Of a DNA stretch of 12,169 bases, positions 1-7,652 are shown one piece after another. Positions within the stretch are counted from its first letter, which is position 1. The number at the start of each line of letters is the position of its first letter. The notes beneath the pieces were generated by a model. That model saw only the letters and a program-made list of their open reading frames with translations. It was not told the origin of the DNA and did not search any database. A program made the translations under genes and the position numbers. The stretch is from an uncultured Erysipelotrichaceae bacterium (GTDB taxonomy: Bacteria; Bacillota_I; Bacilli_A; RFN20; CAG-826): the NCBI GenBank assembly GCA_902782395.1, contig CACZNF010000058.1, positions 1-12,169 of the forward strand, written 5' to 3'.

Positions 1-193
1 TATTACCCACAATATAGATAATCCATAAAAGTAATGCGCCCATGACAAAGTAATAGATGATACTAGTTGATAACTTATTTAATTCATAGTCGTCTGGAAA
101 TATTTCGATATGAATAGCTTCAAATAACACAAAAGCGGTAACCGCTAAAGCGGCTAAAACTATTGTAATAATGTATTTTATGGTTTTATTCAT
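1..193 (-). CDS. Small membrane protein, N-terminal part only (runs off the window)
   Basis: The reading frame opens at an ATG read from 193 to 191 on the minus strand and stays open for 64 codons to the window edge. The protein begins MNKTIKYIITIVLAALAVTAF, a basic start followed by a hydrophobic helix. A short polar stretch (HIEIFPDDYELNKL) follows, then a second hydrophobic segment (SIIYYFVMGALLLWIIYIVG). This suggests a multi-pass membrane protein. The start lies three bases after the stop of the Na/phosphate cotransporter gene (TAG-CCT-ATG) with only a weak GAAG upstream, so it is probably in the same transcript and translated by coupling. I do not recognise the family. The 3' part is needed to tell whether it is, for example, a CPBP-type protease or an unrelated membrane protein. 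Confidence 0.7.
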   Translation of the reverse strand, partial: MNKTIKYIITIVLAALAVTAFVLFEAIHIEIFPDDYELNKLSTSIIYYFVMGALLLWIIYIVGN

Positions 194-196
194 AGG

Positions 197-1858
197 CTAC
201 TTCGCTAGCTTTTCGCTAGGATCATCGCCAATTGGATTAACAATCGAATAACCAATATTAACTAAGTGGTCTGCGACTCTTTCTAATTCACTAACTAAAG
301 TGGTGTAGAAAGGAGAGTTTTCCACGTGACATGTTTTATTTTGAATACGCTCATAATGGGCGCTACTTAATTTGTTCTTTAATTCGTCAGTTTGATTTTC
401 TAAATCATGGAGCTTTCTTAAGCTATCGCTGCTCTTATCGTGGAAGATGATGAATGTTAAATCAAACATCTGACAAACCACATCAAACATACTGTCGAAT
501 TCCTTTTTAGCGATATCAGAGAACGCTAAATCGTTTTCGACCATCTTTAATGAAGATTCATAGAAGTTGTAGGCGTGGTCACCAATACGTTCAATATCGT
601 TAACAACGTGGAAATAACTACCTAATGTCTTTTCATCACTTAACGAAACGTTATGCGTTAAGTTGATTAAGAACTGGGTAATTTCATTATTGATATAGTC
701 AATCTTATCTTCAGTTTCGATAAGTTCTTTGTCTTTAGTATTATCTTGATTAACAAGACGTTGATAGCCAATTTTTAAATTGTCATAAGAAAGATGCATC
801 ATGTTGATGATTTCTCTTTTGACCTGCATCATAGCGATGGATGGAGTGTTCAATAAGTGATTATCAATAAACTTAATGGATTCTCTCATCTTTTCTTGCG
901 CTTTATCCTTGATAAGCTTGAGAGATAATTTCTCTAATGGTTTCACAAGTGGAAGGGCGGCGATCATAAAGATAATGTTATATAAAACATGGAATACAGC
1001 GATCGCTAAAGCGTTGTTATTACCAAAGATGAAATGGAAACCATCAGTGATAAATGAAGATAATGGCCAGCAGATGGCTAAGGCCACTAAAGCGGCTAAG
1101 ATACGAATGATTAAAACGATTAAACCAGTGCGTTTAACATTAACGTTTCCACCAATGGTGGCAATCAAAAGAGTGATAACGGTACCGATTGTTGCACCTA
1201 AAACAAGATACATAGCTTGTTCAAAATGTAACGCGCCTGTACCAACCATCGCTACAGTAATACCAATAGAAGCAGAGCTGGATTGTAATAAAGCGGTGAT
1301 AAAAGCACCGATTAATAATAAGAGTAGTGGGAATTTAACAGCTTCAAAGAAGTCTTCGATACCTTTAACTAAATCAGCGTTGCCCATAATGGCGCCACTC
1401 ATTGTGCTTAAGCCAAAGAATAAGATACCTAAGCCCGCTAAGATTTCACCAATGTTTTTCACTAATTCTTTCTTAAAGAACATTAAGATAACACCGATAA
1501 CCGCTAAGATAACAAAGTATTTAGAAATAGAAATAGAAGATAAAGAAGCGATTAAACCAGTCACGGTAGTGCCAACATAAGCACCAAGGATGATGTTAAC
1601 ACCTTGAAATACTGTCATCGCCCCAGCGGCAATAAAACCAATAGCCATAACACCAGTGGCCGCACTGCTCTGCACTAACGCTGTGACTGTCGTACCAATG
1701 CCGAAACAAGCAAATCTGTTGTTTCTAATCTTCTTTAATAATCTTTTTAATCCGCGTCCTGTGGATTTCTTTAAACCAGAGGACATCATGTTCATGCCAA
1801 CGATAAATACCGCGGCGCCTACAAATAATGTGATAATACTTAATACTAATTGTTCCAT
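197..1858 (-). CDS. Na+/phosphate cotransporter with C-terminal PhoU-like domain (NptA/PNaS family)
   Basis: This 553-residue membrane protein is predicted to import inorganic phosphate with sodium. The N-terminal 300 residues hold two inverted copies of the Na/Pi-cotransporter repeat. Each has the family QSS signature: TALVQSSAATG near residues 59-69 and TALLQSSSASIG near 188-199. Each is followed by a Gly-rich helix pair (LGAYVGTTVTG near 91-101, LGATIGTVITL near 220-230). Residues from about 340 to 545 are polar and helical and match the PhoU-like bundle that bacterial members carry at this end. Length and layout are normal for the family. The first Met is preferred because it puts the conserved GMNMMSSGLKK stretch at its usual distance from the N terminus. 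There is no convincing ribosome binding site, and a good promoter ends only 9 bases before the ATG. The small membrane protein gene at 1-193 follows directly. Some relatives may act on other substrates; substrate is inferred from family. Confidence 0.93.
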   Translation of the reverse strand: MEQLVLSIITLFVGAAVFIVGMNMMSSGLKKSTGRGLKRLLKKIRNNRFACFGIGTTVTALVQSSAATGVMAIGFIAAGAMTVFQGVNIILGAYVGTTVTGLIASLSSISISKYFVILAVIGVILMFFKKELVKNIGEILAGLGILFFGLSTMSGAIMGNADLVKGIEDFFEAVKFPLLLLLIGAFITALLQSSSASIGITVAMVGTGALHFEQAMYLVLGATIGTVITLLIATIGGNVNVKRTGLIVLIIRILAALVALAICWPLSSFITDGFHFIFGNNNALAIAVFHVLYNIIFMIAALPLVKPLEKLSLKLIKDKAQEKMRESIKFIDNHLLNTPSIAMMQVKREIINMMHLSYDNLKIGYQRLVNQDNTKDKELIETEDKIDYINNEITQFLINLTHNVSLSDEKTLGSYFHVVNDIERIGDHAYNFYESSLKMVENDLAFSDIAKKEFDSMFDVVCQMFDLTFIIFHDKSSDSLRKLHDLENQTDELKNKLSSAHYERIQNKTCHVENSPFYTTLVSELERVADHLVNIGYSIVNPIGDDPSEKLAK

Positions 1859-1867
1859 AACGTCTTT

Positions 1868-1896
1868 ATTTTAAAAACATTGTTAGCAATCTTCAA
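1868..1896 (-). promoter_or_regulatory. Promoter of the Na/phosphate cotransporter gene
   Basis: Read on the minus strand, TTGAAG (1896-1891) is followed after exactly 17 bases by TAAAAT (1873-1868), a good sigma-A pattern. The -10 box ends 9 bases before the ATG. A start of transcription at the usual distance would leave a 5' untranslated region of only about 2-4 bases, so the message would be nearly leaderless. An upstream promoter giving a longer leader cannot be excluded. Confidence 0.55.
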
Positions 1897-1952
1897 TGCT
1901 TTGTATGAAAACAAAATATTTTTTAAAGAAAATATCGTTTCACTGTCTCATA

Positions 1953-1975
1953 TGGTAAAATACATTAAAAGAGGG
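1953..1975 (+). promoter_or_regulatory. Extended -10 promoter and ribosome binding site of the esterase lipoprotein gene
   Basis: TGGTAAAAT at 1953-1961 is a TGn-extended -10 box (TAAAAT 1956-1961). No good -35 is seen at 17 bases, as expected for an extended -10 promoter. GAGGG at 1971-1975 is a fair ribosome binding site 7 bases before the ATG at 1983. If used, the promoter gives a leader of about 15 bases. It diverges from the cotransporter promoter, and the two share a 124-bp intergenic region. Confidence 0.45.
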
Positions 1976-1982
1976 ATTATTT

Positions 1983-3011
1983 ATGAAGAGATTACTTGTT
2001 TTGTTGTCTTTACCATTTTTTTGTTTGTGCTCATGCAATAACAATAACAACGGGAGTAGTGAAGAAGAAATTGAAAGACCAGTTAACGTCTTTGTCCTAG
2101 CGGGACAATCAAATATGGAAGGAAACACACAATTTGATGATGGCCCAGGCAAAACATATTTAGACGATGCGCTTGAGGAATTAGGTATTACCGACGCTGA
2201 TGCTTGTAAAACAGGAATACCTGAAGTGCAAACTAGTTATTTTGTTGGACCCGCTTTTAATCTAAAAGAGACACACGGGTCAAATGAAGAAGATAATATC
2301 GCTGGTAAATTCTTACCAACTGTCTTAGGTATGGGTGCTGGTGGAGAACATAAACAGTTCGGTCCAGAAGTAGGTGCTGCTTATACATTAAGGAAACACG
2401 CTAGTGAAGAAAAACCAATCTATTTTGTTAAAGCCGCTTTCGGTGGCAGTAGTATCACTAGTAACTGGAATATTAATTCTAGTAGTGGCTTATATCAAAG
2501 CCGTCTAGTTAAATTCCTTGAGAATAATTTAAGAATTATTGAAGAATTAGAGGGTCGTAAGCCAGTTGTTAAGGGCTTATTATGGCATCAAGGTGAAAAC
2601 GATGCCTCAAATGGTAAGACATATAAAACCAATTTAAGCAACTTGGTATCTAAATTTAGAGAAGACTTTGCTAGCTACGCTCCTGAAGAAAACGGTGAAA
2701 ACATTGCTTTCATTGATTGCTATATCTTTGATAAAGGTAATAGTGATTCCGCTAGATTACCTTCTAATGTCAATGTTGGACAAATGAAAGTTTTGAATAA
2801 CGCTAAAAAAGAATTCAGTGAAGAAAGTGAAAAGAACTTTGTCATTAATTCTTCTTGGCAATATGAAGGTGGTATGTGTTTACAAGTTAATGAGAATTCT
2901 TCTGGCGTTGATCACGGTGGCGTTGGAGGACAACACTATTGGGCAAGAGATATGTTCAAACTAGGCATGGCTTACGCTGATATCATCGTCGACAATAAAT
3001 TGTTAGATTAA
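1983..3011 (+). CDS. Lipoprotein carbohydrate esterase, sialate O-acetylesterase (SASA/CE6-like, SGNH fold)
   Basis: The protein has 342 residues. Residues 1-18 look like a lipoprotein signal: MKR, a hydrophobic core, then L15-C16-S17-C18, with C18 the likely lipidated cysteine. An Asn-rich spacer follows, so the enzyme should sit on the outer face of the membrane. The catalytic domain starts at V36. [11 protein letters not shown] (37-47) contains the nucleophile S43. FGPEVGAAY and [10 protein letters not shown] are family blocks, WHQGEND (201-207) is the block III signature, and H318 in QHYWARD fits the C-terminal catalytic His. The usual DxxH Asp three residues before that His is Gly here; D310 is the nearest candidate. 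The family removes O-acetyl groups from sialic acid or plant polysaccharides such as xylan; which substrate applies here is not visible. The gene is followed after 61 bases by gpmA, with no terminator seen between them. Confidence 0.85.
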   Translation: MKRLLVLLSLPFFCLCSCNNNNNGSSEEEIERPVNVFVLAGQSNMEGNTQFDDGPGKTYLDDALEELGITDADACKTGIPEVQTSYFVGPAFNLKETHGSNEEDNIAGKFLPTVLGMGAGGEHKQFGPEVGAAYTLRKHASEEKPIYFVKAAFGGSSITSNWNINSSSGLYQSRLVKFLENNLRIIEELEGRKPVVKGLLWHQGENDASNGKTYKTNLSNLVSKFREDFASYAPEENGENIAFIDCYIFDKGNSDSARLPSNVNVGQMKVLNNAKKEFSEESEKNFVINSSWQYEGGMCLQVNENSSGVDHGGVGGQHYWARDMFKLGMAYADIIVDNKLLD

Positions 3012-3013
3012 AC

Positions 3014-3063
3014 TTTATTTATATAAAGGTTATAAGTATAATTACTACGGAATTAAAAAGGAG
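3014..3063 (+). promoter_or_regulatory. Probable promoter and ribosome binding site of gpmA
   Basis: A perfect TATAAT lies at 3037-3042, with a poor TTTATT (3014-3019) 17 bases upstream. AAGGAG at 3058-3063 is a strong ribosome binding site 9 bases before the ATG at 3073 and fixes the start. Because no terminator is visible after the esterase gene, gpmA may be served both by readthrough and by this promoter. Confidence 0.5.
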
Positions 3064-3072
3064 AAAACTCAC

Positions 3073-3747
3073 ATGCATAAATTAGTATTAATCAGACATG
3101 GTGAATCCGAATGGAATAAACTCAACCTCTTCACAGGTTGGACCGATGTCGAATTAAGTGAAAAGGGTGTTGAAGAAGCTCACCGCGCTGGTAGAACATT
3201 AAAAGAAAAAGGCTATGACTTTGATGTCGTTCATACCTCTTTATTAAAAAGAGCTATCCACACAATGAACAACGTCTTATTTGAATTAGACAGAGAATGG
3301 TTACCAGTTTACAAATCCTGGAGATTAAATGAACGTCACTATGGTGCTCTTCAAGGTTTAAACAAAGCGGAAACCGCTGCTGATCCACGTAACCCAGCTT
3401 TACAAGCTCAATTCAGAGATGTTGATCCAAAAGATTTACCATTAAATGAATCCTTAGAATTAACAGTTAAAAGAGCAGTTCCATATTTCGAAGAAGTTAT
3501 TAAACCAGAAATGGAAGCTGGTAAGAGAGTCCTTATCGTTGCCCATGGTAACTCCCTAAGAGCTTTAGTTAAATACTTCGACAATATGGCGGACTCCGAA
3601 ATCGTTGGTGTTAACATCCCAACTGGTGTTCCACTAGTGTATGAATTCGATGACAATATGAAAGCCATCAACCATTACTACTTAATGGACGAAGAAGAAC
3701 TCAAAAAACAAATGGAAGCTGTTGCCAACCAAGGCAAAGCCAAATAG
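3073..3747 (+). CDS. gpmA: 2,3-bisphosphoglycerate-dependent phosphoglycerate mutase
   Basis: This cytoplasmic glycolytic enzyme interconverts 3- and 2-phosphoglycerate through a phosphohistidine. The 224-residue protein starts [15 protein letters not shown], the classic RHGE motif with H9 as the phosphorylated residue. It continues with [14 protein letters not shown], then [11 protein letters not shown], then [10 protein letters not shown] containing the acid residue E87, and [10 protein letters not shown] with the second catalytic His, H158. These are diagnostic of the dPGM family rather than of generic histidine phosphatases. The length is slightly below the usual 228-250 but no motif is missing; the tail simply ends in a Lys-rich segment. 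The codon choice (AAC, TTC, CAC, CCA) looks like that of a highly expressed gene. A hairpin terminator follows 22 bases after the stop. Confidence 0.96.
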   Translation: MHKLVLIRHGESEWNKLNLFTGWTDVELSEKGVEEAHRAGRTLKEKGYDFDVVHTSLLKRAIHTMNNVLFELDREWLPVYKSWRLNERHYGALQGLNKAETAADPRNPALQAQFRDVDPKDLPLNESLELTVKRAVPYFEEVIKPEMEAGKRVLIVAHGNSLRALVKYFDNMADSEIVGVNIPTGVPLVYEFDDNMKAINHYYLMDEEELKKQMEAVANQGKAK

Positions 3748-3768
3748 TTTAGAATCTATCAAACAATT

Positions 3769-3793
3769 AAGGCCTCAACCGAGGTCTTTTTTT
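3769..3793 (+). terminator. Rho-independent terminator of gpmA
   Basis: AAGGCCTC (3769-3776), a 4-base loop AACC, and GAGGTCTT (3781-3788) form an 8-bp stem with one G-T pair. A run of seven T follows at 3787-3793. Confidence 0.88.
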
Positions 3794-3835
3794 GTGTTTA
3801 CATTTTTAATTATTTGTATTAACAGCGAAATTTAC

Positions 3836-3853
3836 AAAAAAGTCAGACTGTAT
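3836..3853 (+). promoter_or_regulatory. Upstream motif shared with the leader of the second paralogue gene
   Basis: AAAAAAGTCAGACTGTAT matches AAAAAAGTTAGACTGAAT at 11223-11240 at 16 of 18 positions. In both places a TCGAAA and an ATAAT follow within about 30 bases. It lies about 165 bases before the start of the papain-like protease gene. It may be a regulator site or part of an unusual promoter. No standard -35/-10 pair stands out nearby. Confidence 0.35.
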
Positions 3854-3890
3854 CGAAATAAAGTGAATAATTGCCTATTTTTATTAATTC

Positions 3891-3908
3891 TTTTCAACAA
3901 GTTGAAAA
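3891..3908. promoter_or_regulatory. Perfect palindrome, operator-like, upstream of the papain-like protease
   Basis: TTTTCAACAAGTTGAAAA is two 8-base arms separated by AA. The 2-base spacer is too tight for an RNA hairpin loop at full length, so a protein-binding DNA site is the better guess. It lies within the 225-bp gene-free stretch between gpmA and the protease gene. The protease gene's own ribosome binding site, AAGGAGG at 4006-4012, is 6 bases before its ATG. Confidence 0.4.
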
Positions 3909-4018
3909 AGGAGTGTAATTCTGTCTTTAAAAAATGCAAGTGACAAAAGCGCAAAAAAGTAAGACCACCACAAACAATATTGCGTCCAAAATTATTATGA
4001 ATAAAAAGGAGGTTTTTT

Positions 4019-6610
4019 ATGAAAATAACCAAATACTTTCTGGTAGCTACTGCTGCCTCTATGGCCGGTGCATTAATGTCTAATGTTCCTAGCCATAAAA
4101 AAGATGTCTATCATGCTAGCATTTTAGACCCAAATGTCGCTCAATTAATGGCGGAATTTCAGAACAAACAAGGTTTAACTTATCAAAACAACTTTGCAAG
4201 TTTCTATTTCTCAAATTTGCGTGAGAATATTAATTTCAATGTTCACGGCACCTGTGGTTTCGTTTCTCTTGGAATGGTTTTGTCATACTACGACACATAT
4301 TTAGATGATAGATTCGTTCCTGAACAATTTGAGCAAAACACATTTATTGAACCAAGCGCGGAGGGCGCAATCATTGGAAAGGGTACAGAATCTCCTGGCG
4401 TTGTTTCAGAAGATTTTAATTTACTTAATTCCATGGAAAACTATGATTACGAAGATTACGTTATTGATAATCCTAACGCATCGTTCCAAAACTTTTTAAT
4501 GAATTATGCGGCCGACAATGACAACGGCTTCTGTTGGGATAGAGTCTCAGGAAGTTCGGCGCAGGTTGGACTCGGAACACAAGAACAAGCGGACTTGCTT
4601 GATTCATATTTAGAAGATTTTGTTGGTCTTGAAGACGTTGTCAGAGTTGTTGAAAAAGGCTATAAGACCACAAGTCAAATGAAAAATGAAATTAGATTAC
4701 TCCTCAACCAAGGCAGACCTGTTATTGTTAATTTGACATCAGCAGATATCGGCAAACATTCTGTTGTTGCCTATGAAAATAATGGCCCTGATATTTATGT
4801 TCATACAGGCTGGAAAGATGCTAACGGCAATGCTTTGACACACGTTAAATTGGATGATTTAGATAGATATAATTTCTACTCCTATTCTGGTATGTCAATT
4901 GACTCTTATGTCTCGCTTGACCTTTCAGGCTTTGAGACCGTTGAAGAGCCAGACAATTATGTGACAGTGGATGCAAACGATAACATTGTTCCAGTCAGTC
5001 TCAAAACACTCGCGGTGCCATTTGATATTAGATTAGAATTCGATAATGATAATCCAGAAGCAGCGCCACGATTAGTTTGGAACTCTTTATATAACGAAAG
5101 ATGGTTCAACAACCAAAACGCTAGATTCCAAGCTAAAATTCGTGATGCCCAAACTAATGACATTATCCAAGGTGGATCAGCATCAAGTAACACATATTTA
5201 GAATTAAATGTCAACACCGTTAGTAGAATCTATAACGAATATGGCATTTTAGACTGTGTTGTCGAAATCAAGACAATTCTCAATGAACCAGTGTTTGGTA
5301 ATAAAAAAGTTTTCAATCAAACAACACGCATAGGTAACAGAGCGGAATTTGAAAAAATTACACCTTCTGATTACAATTTCCCAACAAGAAACAATAACTA
5401 CGCTGCGGATTTTGTAGATGTAACAACACAAGATGGTTTTGATTTCAAAGTAAGAAAAACTAGAAACGTTTCCATGGATGCCTCAGGTAGAATCGTTTTT
5501 AAAACCAACTTAGATGCCACTAGCCAAGCATATGTTGAATATAATTTCTTAAAACCAGTTACTGAAATTAGATTAGCTGTCAGCGAATTCACTGGCTCTA
5601 ATATGCAAACTGCTAGCGAATATCAATTAGCTAAAGGCTCCCTATATGTTCAAGGTTTCAGAAACGCTCAATATTACCCTGATTTAGATGGTGTTAGCCA
5701 AGTTGAAAGACATCGCACCAATTTACTCGTTGGATTGGAAGATGAATTCCATAACGATAAAGCTTATATTACATATCAGTTCGAAAACCCAGTTTCTAGA
5801 GCAAGAATTTATACAAGTGCTCAACCTAATTCAAATACATCATTGTTACCTGGTCGCGTTTCTAAAGCCGGGGTTATCCACAACTTTAATATGTATTTAG
5901 AAGACGTGTATGTTAAACCAGTTGAAGGCAATTATTTACCAACTAATGGCTATGAATTCCATATGCCTGAATCTTGCGACTGTAACGACTACGTTTATGC
6001 CTTATCAATTGATGCAGATGTGGTTGGACAAACATACGAACCAGGCGAATATACACACGATGAGTATTATGATTATTGTGGCACACCTGAGTACTATGAT
6101 CTCGATGTCATTACTGAAATGGCAGAAGCGGATGCAGCTCCAGGTGGTCTAACAGGCGCAGGATATACTTTCGAAGAAATTGATAAAGACGAACTCGCTG
6201 ATGATGGTTGCTACAAGATTGCTGTAGCAATTATGGCGCCAATCGATAATCCTAACTCCACATTCTATACTGATTTTAGATTCTTAAGACAAAACAGCGA
6301 TGGCACATGGTCATTTATTACCTTTGATCCAATGCATCGTCTTGCTAATAGAGATGCGTATGGAAATTTAATTTACGACCCAAGCAACTTAACATACGTT
6401 GAAGGTACCACAACATATGCTCTCCGCAGTCCAAATGAAATTAGATTCTTCCAAGTTAGTAGGGACAAAGGCACAATTGACGGAGTTGAATTACCAACAT
6501 ATAATCCACCATATGATCCAGGATACAATCCTACCCATGACTTTACTTGGGATAGAGAACACTATGAAATTCAACCTCCATTCACTCCAATCTTTACAGG
6601 TGAATATTAA
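4019..6610 (+). CDS. Secreted papain/C39-like cysteine protease with long beta-rich C-terminal region
   Basis: The 863-residue protein begins with a Sec signal (MKITKYFLVATAASMAGALMS) and is probably exported. Residues about 60-300 carry a papain-fold (C39-like) pattern. HGTCGFVSLGMVLSYYD (76-92) has C79 as the likely nucleophile. NQGRPVIVNLTSADIGKHSVVAY has H247 as the likely catalytic His, and DIYVHTGW (from about 258) is the strand-turn that normally follows it. This combination fits bacterial C39-like secreted peptidases. Residues about 310-650 look like beta-sandwich or adhesion-type repeats that I cannot name. The last 200 residues include three Cys clusters (SCDCND, DYCGTP, DGCYKIAV) and RQNSDGTWSF, a module I recall from other secreted clostridial proteins, which is recollection and not a search. 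No LPXTG or C-terminal membrane helix is seen, so surface retention would need non-covalent binding. It is a single-gene unit bounded by two terminators. Substrate unknown. Confidence 0.8.
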   Translation: MKITKYFLVATAASMAGALMSNVPSHKKDVYHASILDPNVAQLMAEFQNKQGLTYQNNFASFYFSNLRENINFNVHGTCGFVSLGMVLSYYDTYLDDRFVPEQFEQNTFIEPSAEGAIIGKGTESPGVVSEDFNLLNSMENYDYEDYVIDNPNASFQNFLMNYAADNDNGFCWDRVSGSSAQVGLGTQEQADLLDSYLEDFVGLEDVVRVVEKGYKTTSQMKNEIRLLLNQGRPVIVNLTSADIGKHSVVAYENNGPDIYVHTGWKDANGNALTHVKLDDLDRYNFYSYSGMSIDSYVSLDLSGFETVEEPDNYVTVDANDNIVPVSLKTLAVPFDIRLEFDNDNPEAAPRLVWNSLYNERWFNNQNARFQAKIRDAQTNDIIQGGSASSNTYLELNVNTVSRIYNEYGILDCVVEIKTILNEPVFGNKKVFNQTTRIGNRAEFEKITPSDYNFPTRNNNYAADFVDVTTQDGFDFKVRKTRNVSMDASGRIVFKTNLDATSQAYVEYNFLKPVTEIRLAVSEFTGSNMQTASEYQLAKGSLYVQGFRNAQYYPDLDGVSQVERHRTNLLVGLEDEFHNDKAYITYQFENPVSRARIYTSAQPNSNTSLLPGRVSKAGVIHNFNMYLEDVYVKPVEGNYLPTNGYEFHMPESCDCNDYVYALSIDADVVGQTYEPGEYTHDEYYDYCGTPEYYDLDVITEMAEADAAPGGLTGAGYTFEEIDKDELADDGCYKIAVAIMAPIDNPNSTFYTDFRFLRQNSDGTWSFITFDPMHRLANRDAYGNLIYDPSNLTYVEGTTTYALRSPNEIRFFQVSRDKGTIDGVELPTYNPPYDPGYNPTHDFTWDREHYEIQPPFTPIFTGEY

Positions 6611-6633
6611 TAGGTAAGCATCATTTCAAAACT

Positions 6634-6660
6634 AGGTCACGTTAAATCGTGGCCTTTTTT
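6634..6660 (+). terminator. Rho-independent terminator of the papain-like protease gene
   Basis: AGGTCACG (6634-6641), loop TTAAAT, and CGTGGCCT (6648-6655) form an 8-bp stem with one G-T pair. A T run follows at 6655-6660, 24 bases after the stop codon. Confidence 0.88.
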
Positions 6661-6672
6661 GTTAAAAATTAT

Positions 6673-6700
6673 TTGATTTTTACTTAGTTATATTTAAAAT
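6673..6700 (+). promoter_or_regulatory. Candidate promoter abutting the isochorismatase-like gene
   Basis: TTGATT (6673-6678) and TAAAAT (6695-6700) are separated by 16 bases. The -10 ends 7 bases before the ATG at 6708, so transcription would start on or next to the start codon, giving a leaderless message. No ribosome binding site is present. AT-rich sequence makes chance matches likely. Confidence 0.4.
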
Positions 6701-6707
6701 ATAGCCA

Positions 6708-7232
6708 ATGTGTTTAAAAGACGACTTCGTTACCGGTGTCATCGGTTGCGATAACGCTAGAGCCATTGTCAAACCAACCCAAGAATTATTAGAAATTGCT
6801 AGAAAGAATAACGTTCCAGTTATCTTCTGCAACGATTGCCACTACAAAGGTGTCGACAACGAATTAAACTTATGGGGCGATCACGCTATCAAAGGTACAT
6901 GGGGCGCTGAAATTATCCCAGAATTACCAGTTGATGCTAAAGACTATATCGTTCCAAAGAGAAGATATTCTGGTTTCTTCCAAACAGACTTAGATTTATT
7001 ACTCAAAGAATTAGGTGTTACATCAGTTGTTATCGCTGGCTTACACACACATATGTGCTGCAGACATACAGCCGCTGATGCTTACCAAAACAACTATGAA
7101 GTTATCTTTGCTAACGAAGCCACAAACTCCTTCACCAAAGAAGACTATGAATATGGCTTAAGATACGCTAAAGAAACATACGGTGCTAACAACTACAACA
7201 ATAAAGAATTAGCCGAATTATTCAGCAAATAA
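6708..7232 (+). CDS. Isochorismatase/nicotinamidase-like cysteine hydrolase, N-terminally truncated
   Basis: The 174-residue protein matches the cysteine hydrolase superfamily that includes nicotinamidase. It has DDFVTG near the start and NDCH with D43 and H45, resembling the nicotinamidase metal ligands. WGDH with H59 followed by GTWGAE, VPKRRYSGF with catalytic Lys K84, and GLHTHMCCRHTAADAY with nucleophile C117 complete the pattern. Normally the domain begins with a hydrophobic strand ending in the catalytic Asp (VDMQNDF-type). Here the frame begins MCLKDDFV, so that strand and Asp are absent. An in-frame TAG at 6702-6704 blocks any extension, and there is no ribosome binding site. The rest is intact, with codon use like gpmA, so damage would be recent. 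It may be a decayed 5' end, a sequence error, or a functional variant. If intact, deamidation of nicotinamide for NAD salvage would be the likely role; as written, activity is doubtful. Confidence 0.8.
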   Translation: MCLKDDFVTGVIGCDNARAIVKPTQELLEIARKNNVPVIFCNDCHYKGVDNELNLWGDHAIKGTWGAEIIPELPVDAKDYIVPKRRYSGFFQTDLDLLLKELGVTSVVIAGLHTHMCCRHTAADAYQNNYEVIFANEATNSFTKEDYEYGLRYAKETYGANNYNNKELAELFSK

Positions 7233-7250
7233 TAGTGATAGTATAAGACC

Positions 7251-7484
7251 ATGACTAACGACGAATATACAGACATAGCCACGGCCGATTTCACAGTTAG
7301 ACTAATCATCGGTGCGATTTTCGGACTAATCTTACTAATTGGCGGAATTATATTCGCTATAATCCTCCTTGTTAAAAAGGAGTATTCCGTAGCGGGAATT
7401 ATTGGTCTAGTTGCCTTTGGTGGCTTGTTAGTCTCCGGTATCAATGGCTACATATTACTGTCACATAGAAAAAAATCTGATTAA
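7251..7484 (+). CDS. Small two-helix membrane protein, function unknown
   Basis: The 77-residue product has an acidic N-terminal tail (MTNDEYTDIATADF). A long hydrophobic helix spans about residues 16-41 (LIIGAIFGLILLIGGIIFAI), followed by a short charged loop KKEYS, a second helix about 46-70, and a basic end HRKKSD. This predicts a hairpin membrane protein with Lys/Glu-bearing loop. It starts 18 bases after the preceding gene's stop with no clear ribosome binding site, so it would rely on translational coupling. The open frame with strongly patterned hydrophobicity supports a real gene, but at this length chance is possible. I do not recognise a family. Confidence 0.6.
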   Translation: MTNDEYTDIATADFTVRLIIGAIFGLILLIGGIIFAIILLVKKEYSVAGIIGLVAFGGLLVSGINGYILLSHRKKSD

Positions 7485-7516
7485 TCCAAATAAAACTAAT
7501 TATCACAAAGCTAAAT

Positions 7517-7568
7517 AATGGTGACAAAAACCGATTAAATGTAAATATCGGCCTAGTCACCATTTTTT
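7517..7568 (+). terminator. Two-storey hairpin with T run, first copy of a duplicated element
   Basis: AATGGTGAC (7517-7525) pairs perfectly with GTCACCATT (7556-7564). Inside, CCGAT (7531-7535) pairs with ATCGG (7547-7551). The 11-base apical loop is TAAATGTAAAT, and a T6 run follows at 7563-7568. It can terminate transcription from the 7251-7484 gene. A second copy lies at 11052-11100 after a different terminator, so it may instead belong to the leader of the downstream protease. Confidence 0.8.
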
Positions 7569-7597
7569 ATTGATAATCACAAGAAAAAGTTGGTTTT

Positions 7598-7627
7598 TTG
7601 GTAAAAAATGAATAATTATTATATAAA
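7598..7627 (+). promoter_or_regulatory. Candidate promoter of the metalloprotease/C11 gene
   Basis: TTGGTA (7598-7603) is followed by TATAAA (7622-7627) with 18-base spacing, or by the overlapping TATATA (7620-7625) with 16. Transcription from here would give a leader of about 280 bases that includes the palindrome and the internal terminator. Very AT-rich, so moderate support only. Confidence 0.35.
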
Positions 7628-7652
7628 TCAATAAAAGCGAGATTGTGCCAAA

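Noticed and set aside
876..1580. 234-codon frame opposite the cotransporter gene
   Set aside because: It is antisense to a confidently identified gene, has no recognisable domain and has a biased composition expected of a shadow frame.
3934..4083. Short frame starting ATGCAAGTG that overlaps the start of the papain-like gene, as an upstream regulatory peptide
   Set aside because: The nearest AAGGAG is about 21 bases before its ATG, too far, and its overlap with the real gene is in another frame.
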